Part shown: positions 8,215 to 16,907 of the stretch, piece after piece
How the letters are laid out: every line of letters starts with the position of its first letter
Position numbering within the stretch: position 1 is the first letter of the stretch
Source: Methylibium sp035476815
Lineage (GTDB): Bacteria; Pseudomonadota; Gammaproteobacteria; Burkholderiales; Burkholderiaceae_C
NCBI GenBank assembly: GCA_035476815.1
Contig: DATILD010000036.1
Location: 15,197 to 79,196 of the forward strand
DNA length: 64,000 bases
Direction of reading: 5' to 3'
Translations under genes and position numbers: made by a program
Notes under the pieces: generated by a model
The model's input: only the letters and a program-made list of their open reading frames with translations
Databases searched by the model: none
What the model was told of the DNA's origin: nothing

Positions 8215-8718
8215 ATGTGCATCAAGACCAAGCTGGGCCGCATCGCGGCCACCGGGGTTCTCGCGGTCGCCGCGGCCAGCGGCGTGCAGGCCCACAGCAT
8301 CTCGGCCGTGACGGCGGTCGGCAACTTCATCTTCAATGCCGGGGTGCCGGTCCTGCCGGGCATGACCTCGGCGCTGTTTGGCAATGCCGCTGGCCAGCGC
8401 TTCATCGTCACCTTCTCGGCCGAGTGCGCCGTCAATGCGCCGGCCGGCAGCACAACGGCCTGGACCGATGTCGACATCCTCGTCCTCAACGCCGTCGGGG
8501 CCGTCGTGCAGACGCTGCCGCCGACGGCGGGCAATCTCGGGGCCATGTGCTCGTCGGACGGCAGCGCAGGGCTGAGCGGCTGGGGGTCGTACACCGTCAC
8601 CGCGGTCGGTGGCCCCGGACTGGTGGCCGGCAATTACCGGGTCCAGGTGCGAGCGCGCCTCAACAACGGCGCGACGCAGGCGTCCTACGGCGAGCGGGCG
8701 TTGGTCGTGTCGCGCTGA
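8215..8718 (+). CDS. Small secreted protein, function unknown
   Basis: A 167-residue protein with a clear Sec signal: MCIKTKLGRIAATGVLAVAA followed by ASGVQA and predicted cleavage before HSIS. The mature part is rich in Gly, Ala, Thr and Val with alternating polar and hydrophobic residues, consistent with a beta-sandwich. It has two cysteines (FSAECAVN and GAMCSSDG) that could form a disulfide. I do not recognise the family. The start at 8215 is supported by GGAG at 8204-8207. The upstream STN-like protein may be a partner, but the 115-bp gap leaves co-transcription uncertain. Confidence 0.6.
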   Translation: MCIKTKLGRIAATGVLAVAAASGVQAHSISAVTAVGNFIFNAGVPVLPGMTSALFGNAAGQRFIVTFSAECAVNAPAGSTTAWTDVDILVLNAVGAVVQTLPPTAGNLGAMCSSDGSAGLSGWGSYTVTAVGGPGLVAGNYRVQVRARLNNGATQASYGERALVVSR

Positions 8719-8993
8719 GCGAGCCCGGGAGCGCCGGACCCGCGACGGCGTCGGCGTGGGTCCGACGCCGTCGCCGCCGCGGCCGGGGCTCCAGCACGCG
8801 TTGGTGATCGTTTAGAAGGGTGGTTCCACGACTAAAGCGTGCAAAAGCTCTTGAAATACTCGGCATCTGCACACAAATGGCGGCCATCAGGCGAGCGATG
8901 TTTCAGAGCAAGAAGTGCTGCAGGGTCGCTCGATCCTTTGGTCTAGATCAGGAAAGTCCGTAGTTTCCCGGAGAGTTTCACCCGCCTGACACC
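8719..8993. other. Intergenic region before the desaturase gene
   Basis: This 275-bp stretch is visibly richer in A and T than the surroundings, especially 8810-8990, and contains no credible gene. TTGAAA near 8850 could be a -35 but no matching -10 was convincing. It ends at the TACAAT box that probably drives the desaturase gene. Confidence 0.5.
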
Positions 8994-8999
8994 TACAAT
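8994..8999 (+). promoter_or_regulatory. Candidate -10 box (TACAAT) of the desaturase gene
   Basis: TACAAT lies 25 nt before the ATG at 9025, with AAAGGA (9014-9019) as ribosome site between them, so this transcript would have a short normal leader. No clear -35 was found. Confidence 0.45.
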
Positions 9000-9024
9000 C
9001 CGGCGACGCTTCTAAAGGACATAG

Positions 9025-10269
9025 ATGGATACGATCTCGACGCTGTGGATGGGCTTGGTGGACGGCTTGGCCAACGGCTGGCTGCACGCCACCGGATGGC
9101 AGGTGCTGCTGACCACGCTGGCCTTCACGCACGTCACCATCGCGGCGGTCACGATCTTCCTGCACCGCTCGCAGGCCCACCGGGCGCTCGACCTGCACCC
9201 CGTCGTCAGCCACTTCTTCCGCCTCTGGCTGTGGCTGACCACCGGCATGGTGACCAAGGAGTGGGTCGCGATCCATCGCAAGCACCACGCCAAGTGCGAG
9301 ACCGAGGACGACCCGCACAGCCCGCAGACCCGCGGCATCAAGAAGGTGCTGCTCGAGGGCAGCGAGCTCTACCGCACCGAAGCCAAGAACGCCGAGACGC
9401 TGGCCAAGTACGGCCACGGCGTGCCCGATGACTGGATCGAGCGCAACCTCTACAGCCGCTACAGCTGGCAGGGCGTGGGCGTGATGCTGCTGGTCAACCT
9501 GTTCCTGTTCGGGGCGATCGGCGCCACGGTCTGGGCGGTGCAGATGGCCTGGATCCCGATCACCGCGGCCGGCATCGTCAACGGGCTGGCGCACTGGTGG
9601 GGCTATCGCAATTTCGAGGCGCCGGACGCTTCGACCAACATCTCGCCCTGGGGCATCATCATCGGCGGCGAGGAACTGCACAACAACCACCATACCTACC
9701 CGACCTCGGCCAAGCTTTCGGTCAAGCCCTACGAGTTCGACATCGGCTGGGCCTACATCCGCGGCCTGGAGGTGCTGGGTCTGGCGACCGTGCGCAAGAC
9801 GCCGCCGAAGCTCGCCCTGGGCGAGATCAAGCCGGTGGCCGACAGCAAGACACTCGAGGCCATCATCGCCCACCGCTACGAGTTGATGGCGGGCTACGGC
9901 CGCGAGCTCAAGACGGCCTGTGCCGCCGAGCTGTCGCGGCTGAAGGATGCCGGACAGCAGGGCAGCGCCAAGTGGGCCGACCTGCGCCTGGCGCAACGCT
10001 GGCTGCACCGGGACGACGATCGCATTCCGAACGCGGTGCGCTTGCAGATTGCCTCGGCTCGGGCCGCCCACCCGGTGCTCGACAAGCTGGTGACGATGCG
10101 CGAGGAACTGCGCCAGCTCTGGACCCGTACCAACGTCTCGGCCGAGCAACTGGTGGCCGACCTGCAGGCCTGGTGCCGCAAGGCCGAGGACAGCGGCATC
10201 GCCGGGCTGCAGCAGTTCGCGCTGACGCTGCGTTCGGCTCACCTCCCCCCGGCGATGGCGCGCGCCTGA
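9025..10269 (+). CDS. Membrane fatty acid desaturase (acyl-CoA/phospholipid type)
   Basis: A 414-residue di-iron desaturase that introduces a cis double bond into acyl chains and so adjusts membrane fluidity. All three histidine boxes are present: HRSQAH (residues 47-52), HRKHH (84-88) and HNNHH (219-223). Hydrophobic segments flank them (about 27-47, 60-75, 150-185). The C-terminal 170 residues (DLRLAQRWLHRDDDR and following) form a long soluble extension seen in beta- and gammaproteobacterial DesA-type enzymes. The gene is monocistronic: its own promoter lies upstream and a strong terminator lies 30 bp after its stop. Confidence 0.9.
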   Translation: MDTISTLWMGLVDGLANGWLHATGWQVLLTTLAFTHVTIAAVTIFLHRSQAHRALDLHPVVSHFFRLWLWLTTGMVTKEWVAIHRKHHAKCETEDDPHSPQTRGIKKVLLEGSELYRTEAKNAETLAKYGHGVPDDWIERNLYSRYSWQGVGVMLLVNLFLFGAIGATVWAVQMAWIPITAAGIVNGLAHWWGYRNFEAPDASTNISPWGIIIGGEELHNNHHTYPTSAKLSVKPYEFDIGWAYIRGLEVLGLATVRKTPPKLALGEIKPVADSKTLEAIIAHRYELMAGYGRELKTACAAELSRLKDAGQQGSAKWADLRLAQRWLHRDDDRIPNAVRLQIASARAAHPVLDKLVTMREELRQLWTRTNVSAEQLVADLQAWCRKAEDSGIAGLQQFALTLRSAHLPPAMARA

Positions 10270-10298
10270 CGTGCTCATGGCGCTTCGCGGCGCCAAAA

Positions 10299-10328
10299 GC
10301 AAAGGGCCCGCAGTGCGGGCCCTTTTTG
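10299..10328. terminator. Bidirectional terminator between desaturase gene and rpmG
   Basis: AAAGGGCCCGC (10301-10311) pairs perfectly with 10315-10325 across a 3-nt loop. The A-rich left and T-rich right flanks make it work for the plus-strand desaturase gene and the minus-strand rpmB-rpmG operon. Confidence 0.85.
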
Positions 10329-10346
10329 CTGGGTGACGTCAGCGCG

Positions 10347-10517
10347 TCACTTCAGCTTCACTTCCTTGTAGGCGACATGCTTGCGCGCCTTCGGGTCGAA
10401 CTTCATCAGCTCCATCTTCTCCGGATGCAGCTTCTTGTTCTTGTCGGTCGTGTAGAAGTGACCGGTGCCGGCGGTCGATTCCAGCTTGATCTTCTCGCGT
10501 CCACCCTTGCTTGCCAT
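10347..10517 (-). CDS. rpmG: 50S ribosomal protein L33
   Basis: L33 is a small zinc-ribbon-fold protein near the ribosomal E site. The 56-residue product reads MASKGGREKIKLESTAGTGH at the start and ends HVAYKEVKLK, the form common in Proteobacteria. It lacks the CxxC pairs of the zinc-binding type, so it is the zinc-independent paralogue. It lies 14 bp downstream of rpmB on the same strand, the conserved rpmB-rpmG arrangement, and the bidirectional terminator at 10299 ends the operon. Confidence 0.95.
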   Translation of the reverse strand: MASKGGREKIKLESTAGTGHFYTTDKNKKLHPEKMELMKFDPKARKHVAYKEVKLK

Positions 10518-10531
10518 GCCCGTCTCCTAGA

Positions 10532-10765
10532 TCAGAGTTCGCCCTTGGCACGCAGGTCGGCGACGACCTGATCGATGCCCACCTTGTCGATCAGGCGCAG
10601 CGCGGCGTTCGTCACGCGCAGCCGCACCCAGCGGTTCTCGGTTTCCAGCCAGAAGCGGCGGTACTGCAGGTTCGGCAGGAAGCGACGCTTGGTCTTGTTG
10701 TTGGCGTGGGAAACATGGTTCCCCACCATCGGGCCCTTGCCCGTGACTTGACAGACGCGTGCCAT
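10532..10765 (-). CDS. rpmB: 50S ribosomal protein L28
   Basis: L28 is a 77-residue large-subunit protein. MARVCQVTGKGPMVGNHVSH, NNKTKRRFLPNLQ and RFWLETENRWVRLRVTNAAL are all family-typical, as is the final LRAKGEL. The N-terminal Cys is isolated, so this is not the zinc-binding version. It is the first gene of the rpmB-rpmG operon. The coding strand is opposite to its flanking desaturase gene and the same as trxB, from which it is separated by about 100 bp. Confidence 0.97.
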   Translation of the reverse strand: MARVCQVTGKGPMVGNHVSHANNKTKRRFLPNLQYRRFWLETENRWVRLRVTNAALRLIDKVGIDQVVADLRAKGEL

Positions 10766-10869
10766 GACGCTTCTCCGTTCGTATGTTTCGACGCGACGAT
10801 CCGAGGCGCTATGCCCCGATTCGCAAAGACCGCGATTATAGCCACAACGCGGCGCCCGGCCATGGGGGC

Positions 10870-11826
10870 TCAGCCGGCGGACTGCTCCAGGAAGCGCTGG
10901 GCGTCCAGCGCCGCCATGCAGCCGGTCCCGGCGCTGGTGATGGCCTGCCGGTAGACATGGTCCTGCACGTCGCCGGCCGCGAACACGCCCGGCACGCTGG
11001 TCATCGTCGCGAAGCCGTCCAGGCCGGTGCGGGTGACGAGGTAGCCGTTCTTCATCTCGAGCTGGCCGGCGACGATCTCGGTGTTCGGGCGGTGACCGAT
11101 CGCGATGAAGCAGCCCTTGAGCACGATGTCCTCGGTGTGGCCGTCGCGGGTGTTCTTGATGCGGATGCCGGTCACGCCGCTGCTGTCGCCGAGCACCTCG
11201 TCGAGCACGTAGAAGAGCTTGAGCTCGATCTTGCCGGCCGCGACCTTCTCCATCAGCTTGTCGACCAGGATCGCCTCGGCCTTGAACTTGTCGCGCCGGT
11301 GCACCAGCGTGACCTTGCGGGCGATGTTCGACAGGTAGAGCGCCTCTTCGACCGCGGTGTTGCCGCCGCCGACCACGCAGACGTCCTGCTCGCGGTAGAA
11401 GAAGCCGTCGCAGGTGGCGCAGGCGCTGACGCCGCGGCCCATGAAGGCCTCCTCGGACGGCAGGCCCAGGTACTGGGCCGAGGCGCCGGTCGCGAGGATC
11501 AGCGTGTCGCAGGTGTAGCGGCCCGAGTCGCCGGTCAGCTCGAACGGGCGCTTGCTCAGATCGACCGCGTTGATGTGGTCGTAGACGATCCGGGTCTTGA
11601 AGCGCTCGGCATGCTCGAGGAAGCGCTGCATCAGGTCCGGGCCCTGGACGCCGTGCACGTCGGCGGGCCAGTTGTCGACGTCGGTGGTGGTCATCAGCTG
11701 GCCGCCCTGGGCCAGGCCGGTGATCAGCATCGGGTCGAGGTTGGCGCGGGCGGCGTAGACCGCGGCGGTGTAGCCGGCCGGGCCGGAACCGAGGATCAGG
11801 ACTTTCGCGTGCTGCGTGCTGCTCAT
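10870..11826 (-). CDS. trxB: Thioredoxin-disulfide reductase
   Basis: TrxB is the FAD enzyme that reduces thioredoxin with NADPH in the cytoplasm. The 318-residue product has the FAD-binding LILGSGPAGYTAAVYAARA, the redox-active CATC at residues 136-139, the NADPH-binding VVGGGNTAVEEALYL with HRRDKFKAE after it, and the C-terminal FAD motif GVFAAGDVQDHVYRQ. The length matches the low-molecular-weight bacterial class. It is divergent from the Crp-type regulator gene. A minus-strand TACAAT at 11949-11954 is a candidate promoter about 120 bp upstream of the start. Confidence 0.97.
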   Translation of the reverse strand: MSSTQHAKVLILGSGPAGYTAAVYAARANLDPMLITGLAQGGQLMTTTDVDNWPADVHGVQGPDLMQRFLEHAERFKTRIVYDHINAVDLSKRPFELTGDSGRYTCDTLILATGASAQYLGLPSEEAFMGRGVSACATCDGFFYREQDVCVVGGGNTAVEEALYLSNIARKVTLVHRRDKFKAEAILVDKLMEKVAAGKIELKLFYVLDEVLGDSSGVTGIRIKNTRDGHTEDIVLKGCFIAIGHRPNTEIVAGQLEMKNGYLVTRTGLDGFATMTSVPGVFAAGDVQDHVYRQAITSAGTGCMAALDAQRFLEQSAG

Positions 11827-12024
11827 GTTCTTAGGGGGTGGACGGTTGATGCGTGAGGGCGACGCCTCTGTCGGCGGCCCCTACCCTTCGGTTAGAGTCG
11901 GCAGCGGCAAGAAGTCACGCGGCGCAGACCGGCTCGAGTTTCGACGGATTGTAGGTAGGGGTTGCGCGCGGGTGCCGCAAGAGGGGGCATCGCTTCGATA
12001 GCCGAGCATCACGGAGGAAGCCCG

Positions 12025-12693
12025 ATGGCGATGTTGTCCAATCTCGATCTGATCCGGCGTGTGCCGCTGTTCTCGCTGCTGACCGGCGACCAAGCGCAGT
12101 CGATCGCCGACAGCATCGTCAAGCGCCGCTACCGGCGCGGCGAAGTGATCGTCGAGCAGGGCACCAAGTCCAACGCGCTGTACATCCTGCTGACCGGCCG
12201 CGCGCGGGTCGTGACGGCCGACGCACGCGGCCGCGAGGTCATCTTGGCCGTGTTCCAGTCGGGCGACTACCTCGGCGAGATGAGCCTGATCGACAACGAC
12301 CCGCATTCGGCCACGGTGCGCGCCGAGATCCAGTGCGACGTGCTGGTGCTCGGCCGCGCCGAGTTCGCGCGCTGCCTGCCGGAGAACTCCAGCCTGGCCT
12401 ACGCGGTGATGCGCGGGCTGGTGGCGCGGCTGCGCGCCGCCGACCGGCAGATCGAGTCGCTGGCGCTGCTGGACGTCTACGGCCGCGTGGCCCGTGCGCT
12501 GCTCGACATGGCCGAGGACGGCGCCGAGTACAAGCTGATCCGCAACAAGGTGTCGCGCCAGGACCTGGCCAAGGTCGTCGGCGCCTCGCGCGAGATGGTC
12601 AGCCGCGTGATGAAGGATCTGGAGGAGCGCGGCTTCATCCAGACCCAGGAGAACGGTGCGGTCCACATCATGGAGCGCCTCGCGCACCGTTGA
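12025..12693 (+). CDS. Crp/Fnr-family transcriptional regulator
   Basis: A 222-residue one-component regulator: a cyclic-nucleotide-binding-type beta-roll (about 15-125, with GEVIVEQGTKSNALYILLTG and GDYLGEMSLIDNDPHSATVR), a long dimer helix, and a winged helix (about 150-220) with SRQDLAKVVGASREMVSRVM as recognition region. It lacks an N-terminal Cys cluster, so it is not an oxygen-sensing Fnr. The cAMP-contacting Arg-Ser of CRP is replaced (PHSATV), so the ligand is uncertain. The start at 12025 follows GGAGGAAG at 12013-12020. It lies just before ftsK; the two are separated by about 50 bp and ftsK has its own -10. Confidence 0.88.
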   Translation: MAMLSNLDLIRRVPLFSLLTGDQAQSIADSIVKRRYRRGEVIVEQGTKSNALYILLTGRARVVTADARGREVILAVFQSGDYLGEMSLIDNDPHSATVRAEIQCDVLVLGRAEFARCLPENSSLAYAVMRGLVARLRAADRQIESLALLDVYGRVARALLDMAEDGAEYKLIRNKVSRQDLAKVVGASREMVSRVMKDLEERGFIQTQENGAVHIMERLAHR

Positions 12694-12732
12694 CGCGTCA
12701 CGCGCTGCTACGGGGGACCGCGGGCCTTCGGC

Positions 12733-12738
12733 CACAAT
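12733..12738 (+). promoter_or_regulatory. Start-proximal -10 box (CACAAT) of ftsK
   Basis: CACAAT ends seven nt before the ftsK ATG at 12746, which fits a leaderless transcript. Confidence 0.45.
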
Positions 12739-12745
12739 CGCGGGC

Positions 12746-15076
12746 ATGAGTTTTCCCCTCGGTTCGCTGGGCGCGCAGGGCGCGACCCTGGAGCGCGGCG
12801 CAGCGTCCGCCGGTGCACGCTGGCGCCTGCAAGTCGCTGTCGTGTTCGGCGGCGTGCTGTGGCTGCTGGCCCTGCTGGCGCTGATCACGCACAGCGCCGA
12901 CGACCCGGCCTGGTCCACCTCCGGCATCGGGCTGCCGATCGCCAACAGCGCCGGCGTTGCCGGTGCATGGTTCTCGGACCTGGCGCTGTTCCTGTTCGGC
13001 TACTCGGCGTGGTGGGGCCTGGTCATCGGTGCCCGCGCCTGGCTCGGCTCGCTGGCGCGTCTGATGCGCAATCCCGCGACGGCGCCGGCGTCCGAGGCAG
13101 CGCCGGCGCGCCCCGGCTGGCTGTTCTGGGCCGGCGTCGGCCTGCTGTTCGCCGCGAGCTGCTCGCTCGAATGGACGCGGCTCTACCAGTGGGAGGCCGG
13201 CCTCCCCGGTGCTCATTCCGGCGGGGTGCTCGGCCATGCACTGGGCGGCTGGAGCGTGCGCATGCTGGGCTTCACCGGCTCGGGCGTGCTGTGGATCGCG
13301 GCGCTGATGGTCGGCCTGTCGCTCGCACTGCGCTTCTCGTGGGCGGTGGTGGCCGAGCGCTTGGGTGGCCTGCTGGAAGGCCTGCGCCAGCGCCGCCAGG
13401 CACAGATCGAGCGGGCCGAAGACATTCGCCTCGGCGAGGTCGCGCTGCGGGAACGCGAGCAGGGCGTCGAGGTCGAGCGCGTGCAGGCCGAGGACCACAT
13501 CCCGCTGGTGATCGAACGCCCGGTGGCCGAGCTGCCGAAGAGCGAGCGCGTCGTCAAGGAGAAGCAGAAGCCGCTGTTTTCCGAGCTCAGCGACACCAAG
13601 CTGCCGCAGGTCGACCTGCTCGACGCGGCCCCCGGCCGGCTCGAGACGGTGACGCCCGAGTCGCTGGAGATGACCTCGCGGCTGATCGAGAAGAAGCTCA
13701 AGGACTTCGGCGTCGAGGTGCGCGTGGTCGCGGCCTCGCCCGGCCCGGTGATCACGCGCTACGAGATCGAGCCGGCGACCGGCGTGAAGGGCTCGCAGGT
13801 CGTCGGCCTGGCGAAGGACCTGGCGCGCTCGCTGAGCCTGGTCAGCATCCGCGTGGTCGAGACCATCCCCGGCAAGAACTTCATGGCGCTCGAGCTGCCC
13901 AACGCCAAGCGCCAGACCATCCGGCTGGCCGAGATCCTCGGCTCGCAGGCCTACAACGACGCGGCGTCGATGCTGACCATCGGGCTGGGCAAGGACATCG
14001 TCGGAGGCCCGGTGGTCGCCGACCTCGCGAAGATGCCGCACTGCCTGGTCGCCGGCACCACCGGCTCGGGCAAGTCGGTCGGCATCAACGCGATGATCCT
14101 GAGCCTGCTCTACAAGGCCGAGGCGCGCGACGTGCGGCTGATCCTGATCGACCCGAAGATGCTCGAGATGAGCATCTACGAGGGCATCCCGCACCTGCTG
14201 TGCCCGGTGGTCACCGACATGAAGCAGGCCGCCAACGCGCTGAACTGGGGCGTCGGCGAGATGGAGCGGCGCTACAAGCTGATGAGCAAGCTCGGCGTGC
14301 GCAACCTCGCCGGCTACAACCGCAAGATCGACGAAGCCGCGGCCAAGGGCGAGAAGCTGCCCAACCCCTTCAGCCTGACGCCCGAGGCGCCGGAGCCGCT
14401 CGAGCGCCTACCGCATGTCGTGATCGTCATCGACGAGCTGGCCGATCTGATGATGGTGGTCGGCAAGAAGATCGAGGAGCTGATCGCACGGCTGGCGCAG
14501 AAGGCGCGCGCCGCCGGCATCCACCTGATCCTCGCCACGCAGCGGCCGAGCGTGGACGTGATCACCGGCCTGATCAAGGCCAACATCCCGACCCGCATCG
14601 CCTTCCAGGTGTCGAGCAAGATCGACAGCCGCACTATCCTCGACCAGATGGGCGCCGAGGCGCTGCTCGGCATGGGCGACATGCTCTACATGGCCTCGGG
14701 CACCGGCCTGCCGATCCGCGTGCACGGCGCCTTCGTCAGCGACGAGGAGGTGCACCGCGTCGCCGACTACCTGCGCAGCCAGGGCGAGCCCAACTACATC
14801 GAGGGCATCCTCGAGGGCGGCACGCTCGACGACGAGGGCGGGGCGCCAGGCGAGGGCGGTGGTGCCGCCGACGGCGAGGCCGATCCGATGTACGACCAGG
14901 CGGTGCAGGTCGTGCTGCAGCACAAGCGCGCGTCGATCTCGCTGGTACAAAGACATTTACGCATCGGCTACAACCGTGCGGCACGGCTGCTGGAACAAAT
15001 GGAGAAGTCCGGGCTCGTATCGAGCATGGCTACCAACGGCAACCGCGACCTGCTGGTCCCGAAGCGCGACGAATGA
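12746..15076 (+). CDS. ftsK: DNA translocase FtsK
   Basis: FtsK pumps DNA at the division septum and activates XerCD recombination at dif to resolve chromosome dimers. The 776-residue protein has about four N-terminal membrane segments (residues 35-210), a short charged linker of only about 80 residues, and the RecA-like motor with Walker A VAGTTGSGKSVGINAM and Walker B VVIVIDELADLMMV. It ends in the gamma winged helix (QRHLRIGYNRAARLLEQMEK), which reads KOPS sites. The linker is much shorter than in E. coli, as is usual outside enterics. The frame open upstream of 12746 is not conserved. It overlaps lolA by ATGA. Confidence 0.96.
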   Translation: MSFPLGSLGAQGATLERGAASAGARWRLQVAVVFGGVLWLLALLALITHSADDPAWSTSGIGLPIANSAGVAGAWFSDLALFLFGYSAWWGLVIGARAWLGSLARLMRNPATAPASEAAPARPGWLFWAGVGLLFAASCSLEWTRLYQWEAGLPGAHSGGVLGHALGGWSVRMLGFTGSGVLWIAALMVGLSLALRFSWAVVAERLGGLLEGLRQRRQAQIERAEDIRLGEVALREREQGVEVERVQAEDHIPLVIERPVAELPKSERVVKEKQKPLFSELSDTKLPQVDLLDAAPGRLETVTPESLEMTSRLIEKKLKDFGVEVRVVAASPGPVITRYEIEPATGVKGSQVVGLAKDLARSLSLVSIRVVETIPGKNFMALELPNAKRQTIRLAEILGSQAYNDAASMLTIGLGKDIVGGPVVADLAKMPHCLVAGTTGSGKSVGINAMILSLLYKAEARDVRLILIDPKMLEMSIYEGIPHLLCPVVTDMKQAANALNWGVGEMERRYKLMSKLGVRNLAGYNRKIDEAAAKGEKLPNPFSLTPEAPEPLERLPHVVIVIDELADLMMVVGKKIEELIARLAQKARAAGIHLILATQRPSVDVITGLIKANIPTRIAFQVSSKIDSRTILDQMGAEALLGMGDMLYMASGTGLPIRVHGAFVSDEEVHRVADYLRSQGEPNYIEGILEGGTLDDEGGAPGEGGGAADGEADPMYDQAVQVVLQHKRASISLVQRHLRIGYNRAARLLEQMEKSGLVSSMATNGNRDLLVPKRDE

Positions 15077-15687
15077 GGCGCCGCCTCCTGCTGCTCGCCC
15101 TGGCGCTGGCGGGCACGCTGCCGGTGCAGGCCGCCGACTCCCTCGACACCCTGCGCGGCTTCATCGCCGGCGTGAAGACCGGCCGCGCGCCCTTCACCCA
15201 GACGGTGACCTCGCCCGATGGCGTCAAGAAGAAGCAGTCGAGCGGCAGCTTCGAGTTCTCGCGGCCGAACCGCTTCCGCTTCGACTACACCAAGCCCTAT
15301 GCACAGCAGATCGTCTCCGACGGCGACAAGGTCTGGCTGCATGACGTCGACCTGAACCAGGTGACGGTGCGCTCGGCCGCCGCGGCGCTGGGCGCCACGC
15401 CGGCCGCGCTGCTGGCCGGCTCGACGATCGACAAGGACTTCGAGTTGAAAGCCCTGCCCGACGAGGGCGGGTTGCAATGGGCCCAGGCCCTGCCGCGCGC
15501 CACCGAGGGCTCGTTCAAGTCGCTGAAGATCGGCTTTCGCAGCGGCACGCTGGCGGTCGTCGAGATCGTCGATGCCTTCGGCCAGCGCTCGCGTCTCGAC
15601 TTCGGCGCTTTCGAGGCCAATCCGGTGTTGGCCGCCGAGCGCTTTCGCTTCACGCCGCCGGCCGGCACCGACGTGATCGCGCAGTAA
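15073..15687 (+). CDS. lolA: Outer-membrane lipoprotein carrier protein LolA
   Basis: LolA is the periplasmic chaperone that takes lipoproteins from LolCDE to LolB. The 204-residue precursor begins MRRRLLLLALALAGTLPVQA with cleavage before ADS. The mature part shows the family's FIAGVKTGRAPFTQTV, GSFEFSRPNRFRFDY and YAQQIVSDGDKVWLHDVDLN. The ATG at 15073 overlaps the ftsK stop, so translation is probably coupled. In related genomes rarA follows directly; here an accessory block of about 3.3 kb intervenes. Confidence 0.95.
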   Translation: MRRRLLLLALALAGTLPVQAADSLDTLRGFIAGVKTGRAPFTQTVTSPDGVKKKQSSGSFEFSRPNRFRFDYTKPYAQQIVSDGDKVWLHDVDLNQVTVRSAAAALGATPAALLAGSTIDKDFELKALPDEGGLQWAQALPRATEGSFKSLKIGFRSGTLAVVEIVDAFGQRSRLDFGAFEANPVLAAERFRFTPPAGTDVIAQ

Positions 15688-15696
15688 GTCGGCTGT

Positions 15697-16389
15697 TCAG
15701 AACTCGAAGACGAGGCCGAGCCCGACGCGGCGCTCGTGCGTGCGCCCGGTGCGGGCACCGCAGGACAGGTTGATGCGCGCGACGTCGGGCCAGACCTCGT
15801 AGCTCAGTTCCACGTTGACCATCGGCCGGCTTCGGCTTTCGCCCTCCAGTTCGGCGCGCGCCTCGAGCAGGTCCGAGAACTCGTGCTCGGCCGCCAGCGT
15901 CCAGATCGTCCGGTTGCGGCGCTCGAGACGCTCGCGAGCCGCGCCGAGCTGCGCTTCGATCACCCACGCCTCGGCCGGCCGATAGGCCGCTGCGAGCGCC
16001 AGGAAGTGTTCGGTCCAGCGCCAGGACCCCGGCGGTTCGCGCTCGGTGCTCGCGCCGTAGTCGAGCGCCCAGGCGATGCCGCCCTTGGGCCGGTCGAACA
16101 GCGAGGTCTTGGCCTCGAGGTCAATGGCCCGGCTGCGCTCGCCGTCGCTGCGTTGGCGAGCGAGGGTCGCGACCAGTTCGGTCCGCCAGCCGACCCCGCA
16201 GCCCAGCTGGATCGACTGTTCTCGCTCGGTGGCGGCGCCGCGCGCCGAGTGCCGCTCGGACGCGATTTCGAGCTCGCAGTCGCCGACCTCCACGACGTCG
16301 TCGTAGTCCAGTCGGAACCGATCGGCCTGCGCGGCCTGGCAGGCGGCCAGGCAGGCCAGTGCGGCCAGCAGGCGCGGAGCGACGTCCAT
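15697..16389 (-). CDS. Putative outer-membrane beta-barrel protein
   Basis: A 230-residue exported protein of unrecognised family. Residues 1-22 form a signal peptide (LLAALACLAACQAAQA). The remainder alternates polar and hydrophobic residues with frequent aromatic girdle positions, and ends GLGLVFEF, with a terminal Phe as in substrates of the BAM complex. Stretches such as IAWALDYGASTE and PMVNVELSYEVW look like barrel strands. Function unknown; a small porin-like or sensor barrel is possible. It is convergent with lolA (gap nine bases) and divergent from the next small exported protein, and belongs to the accessory block. Confidence 0.6.
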   Translation of the reverse strand: MDVAPRLLAALACLAACQAAQADRFRLDYDDVVEVGDCELEIASERHSARGAATEREQSIQLGCGVGWRTELVATLARQRSDGERSRAIDLEAKTSLFDRPKGGIAWALDYGASTEREPPGSWRWTEHFLALAAAYRPAEAWVIEAQLGAARERLERRNRTIWTLAAEHEFSDLLEARAELEGESRSRPMVNVELSYEVWPDVARINLSCGARTGRTHERRVGLGLVFEF

Positions 16390-16505
16390 GGGGCCCCCGT
16401 GGGTCGGGCTCGGGTCGCCCGATTGTGCCGGCTGCCGGTCGCCGTCGCGTTGGCGTTTGCGGCAAGATGGCGGCGACCCCTTGCCCCTCCTACCGGGAGA
16501 AGCCC

Positions 16506-16907
16506 ATGAGCCGAGACTTCGCGATCCATCTGGTCACAGGGGTGTTGGCCGGCCTCGCGCTCGTGGCGGCCAGCCCGCCCGTTCGCGCCGAGGCGAGCAA
16601 GACGGGGTGGTGGATCCGGGTCGATACCCGCAAGACCGAGGCCACCGGCATCGGCCTGCAGCTGGGCGCCGGCAAGCAGGACCGCCACGCCTGGAAGAGC
16701 TGGCGCAGCAACGACGCCGCCGAGTTCGACCTGCCGGCCGACTTCAGCCAGCGGGCCGAGCTCTACCTGCATGCCGCGGCGATTCCGGACGACGAGGACG
16801 TGTGGTTCTGCGTCTATTACAAGGGCCACGGGGTGCGGCGCTTCGATTTCGACACCACCGAGGACGCCACGATGAAGCAGACCGACCGGGACAAGGAGTG
16901 CCGCTAG
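16506..16907 (+). CDS. Small exported protein, function unknown
   Basis: A 133-residue protein with a signal peptide (residues 1-28, VTGVLAGLALVAASPPVRA). The mature domain contains GWWIRVDTRKTEATGIGLQ, alternating strand-like stretches and two Cys (VWFCVYYKG and the penultimate residue). I do not recognise the family. The start at 16506 has GGGAG at 16495-16499. The TAG stop straddles the left end of the palindromic element: its T is outside, its AG is the first two bases of the terminal inverted repeat. The C-terminus may therefore have been set by insertion of that element. Confidence 0.55.
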   Translation: MSRDFAIHLVTGVLAGLALVAASPPVRAEASKTGWWIRVDTRKTEATGIGLQLGAGKQDRHAWKSWRSNDAAEFDLPADFSQRAELYLHAAAIPDDEDVWFCVYYKGHGVRRFDFDTTEDATMKQTDRDKECR

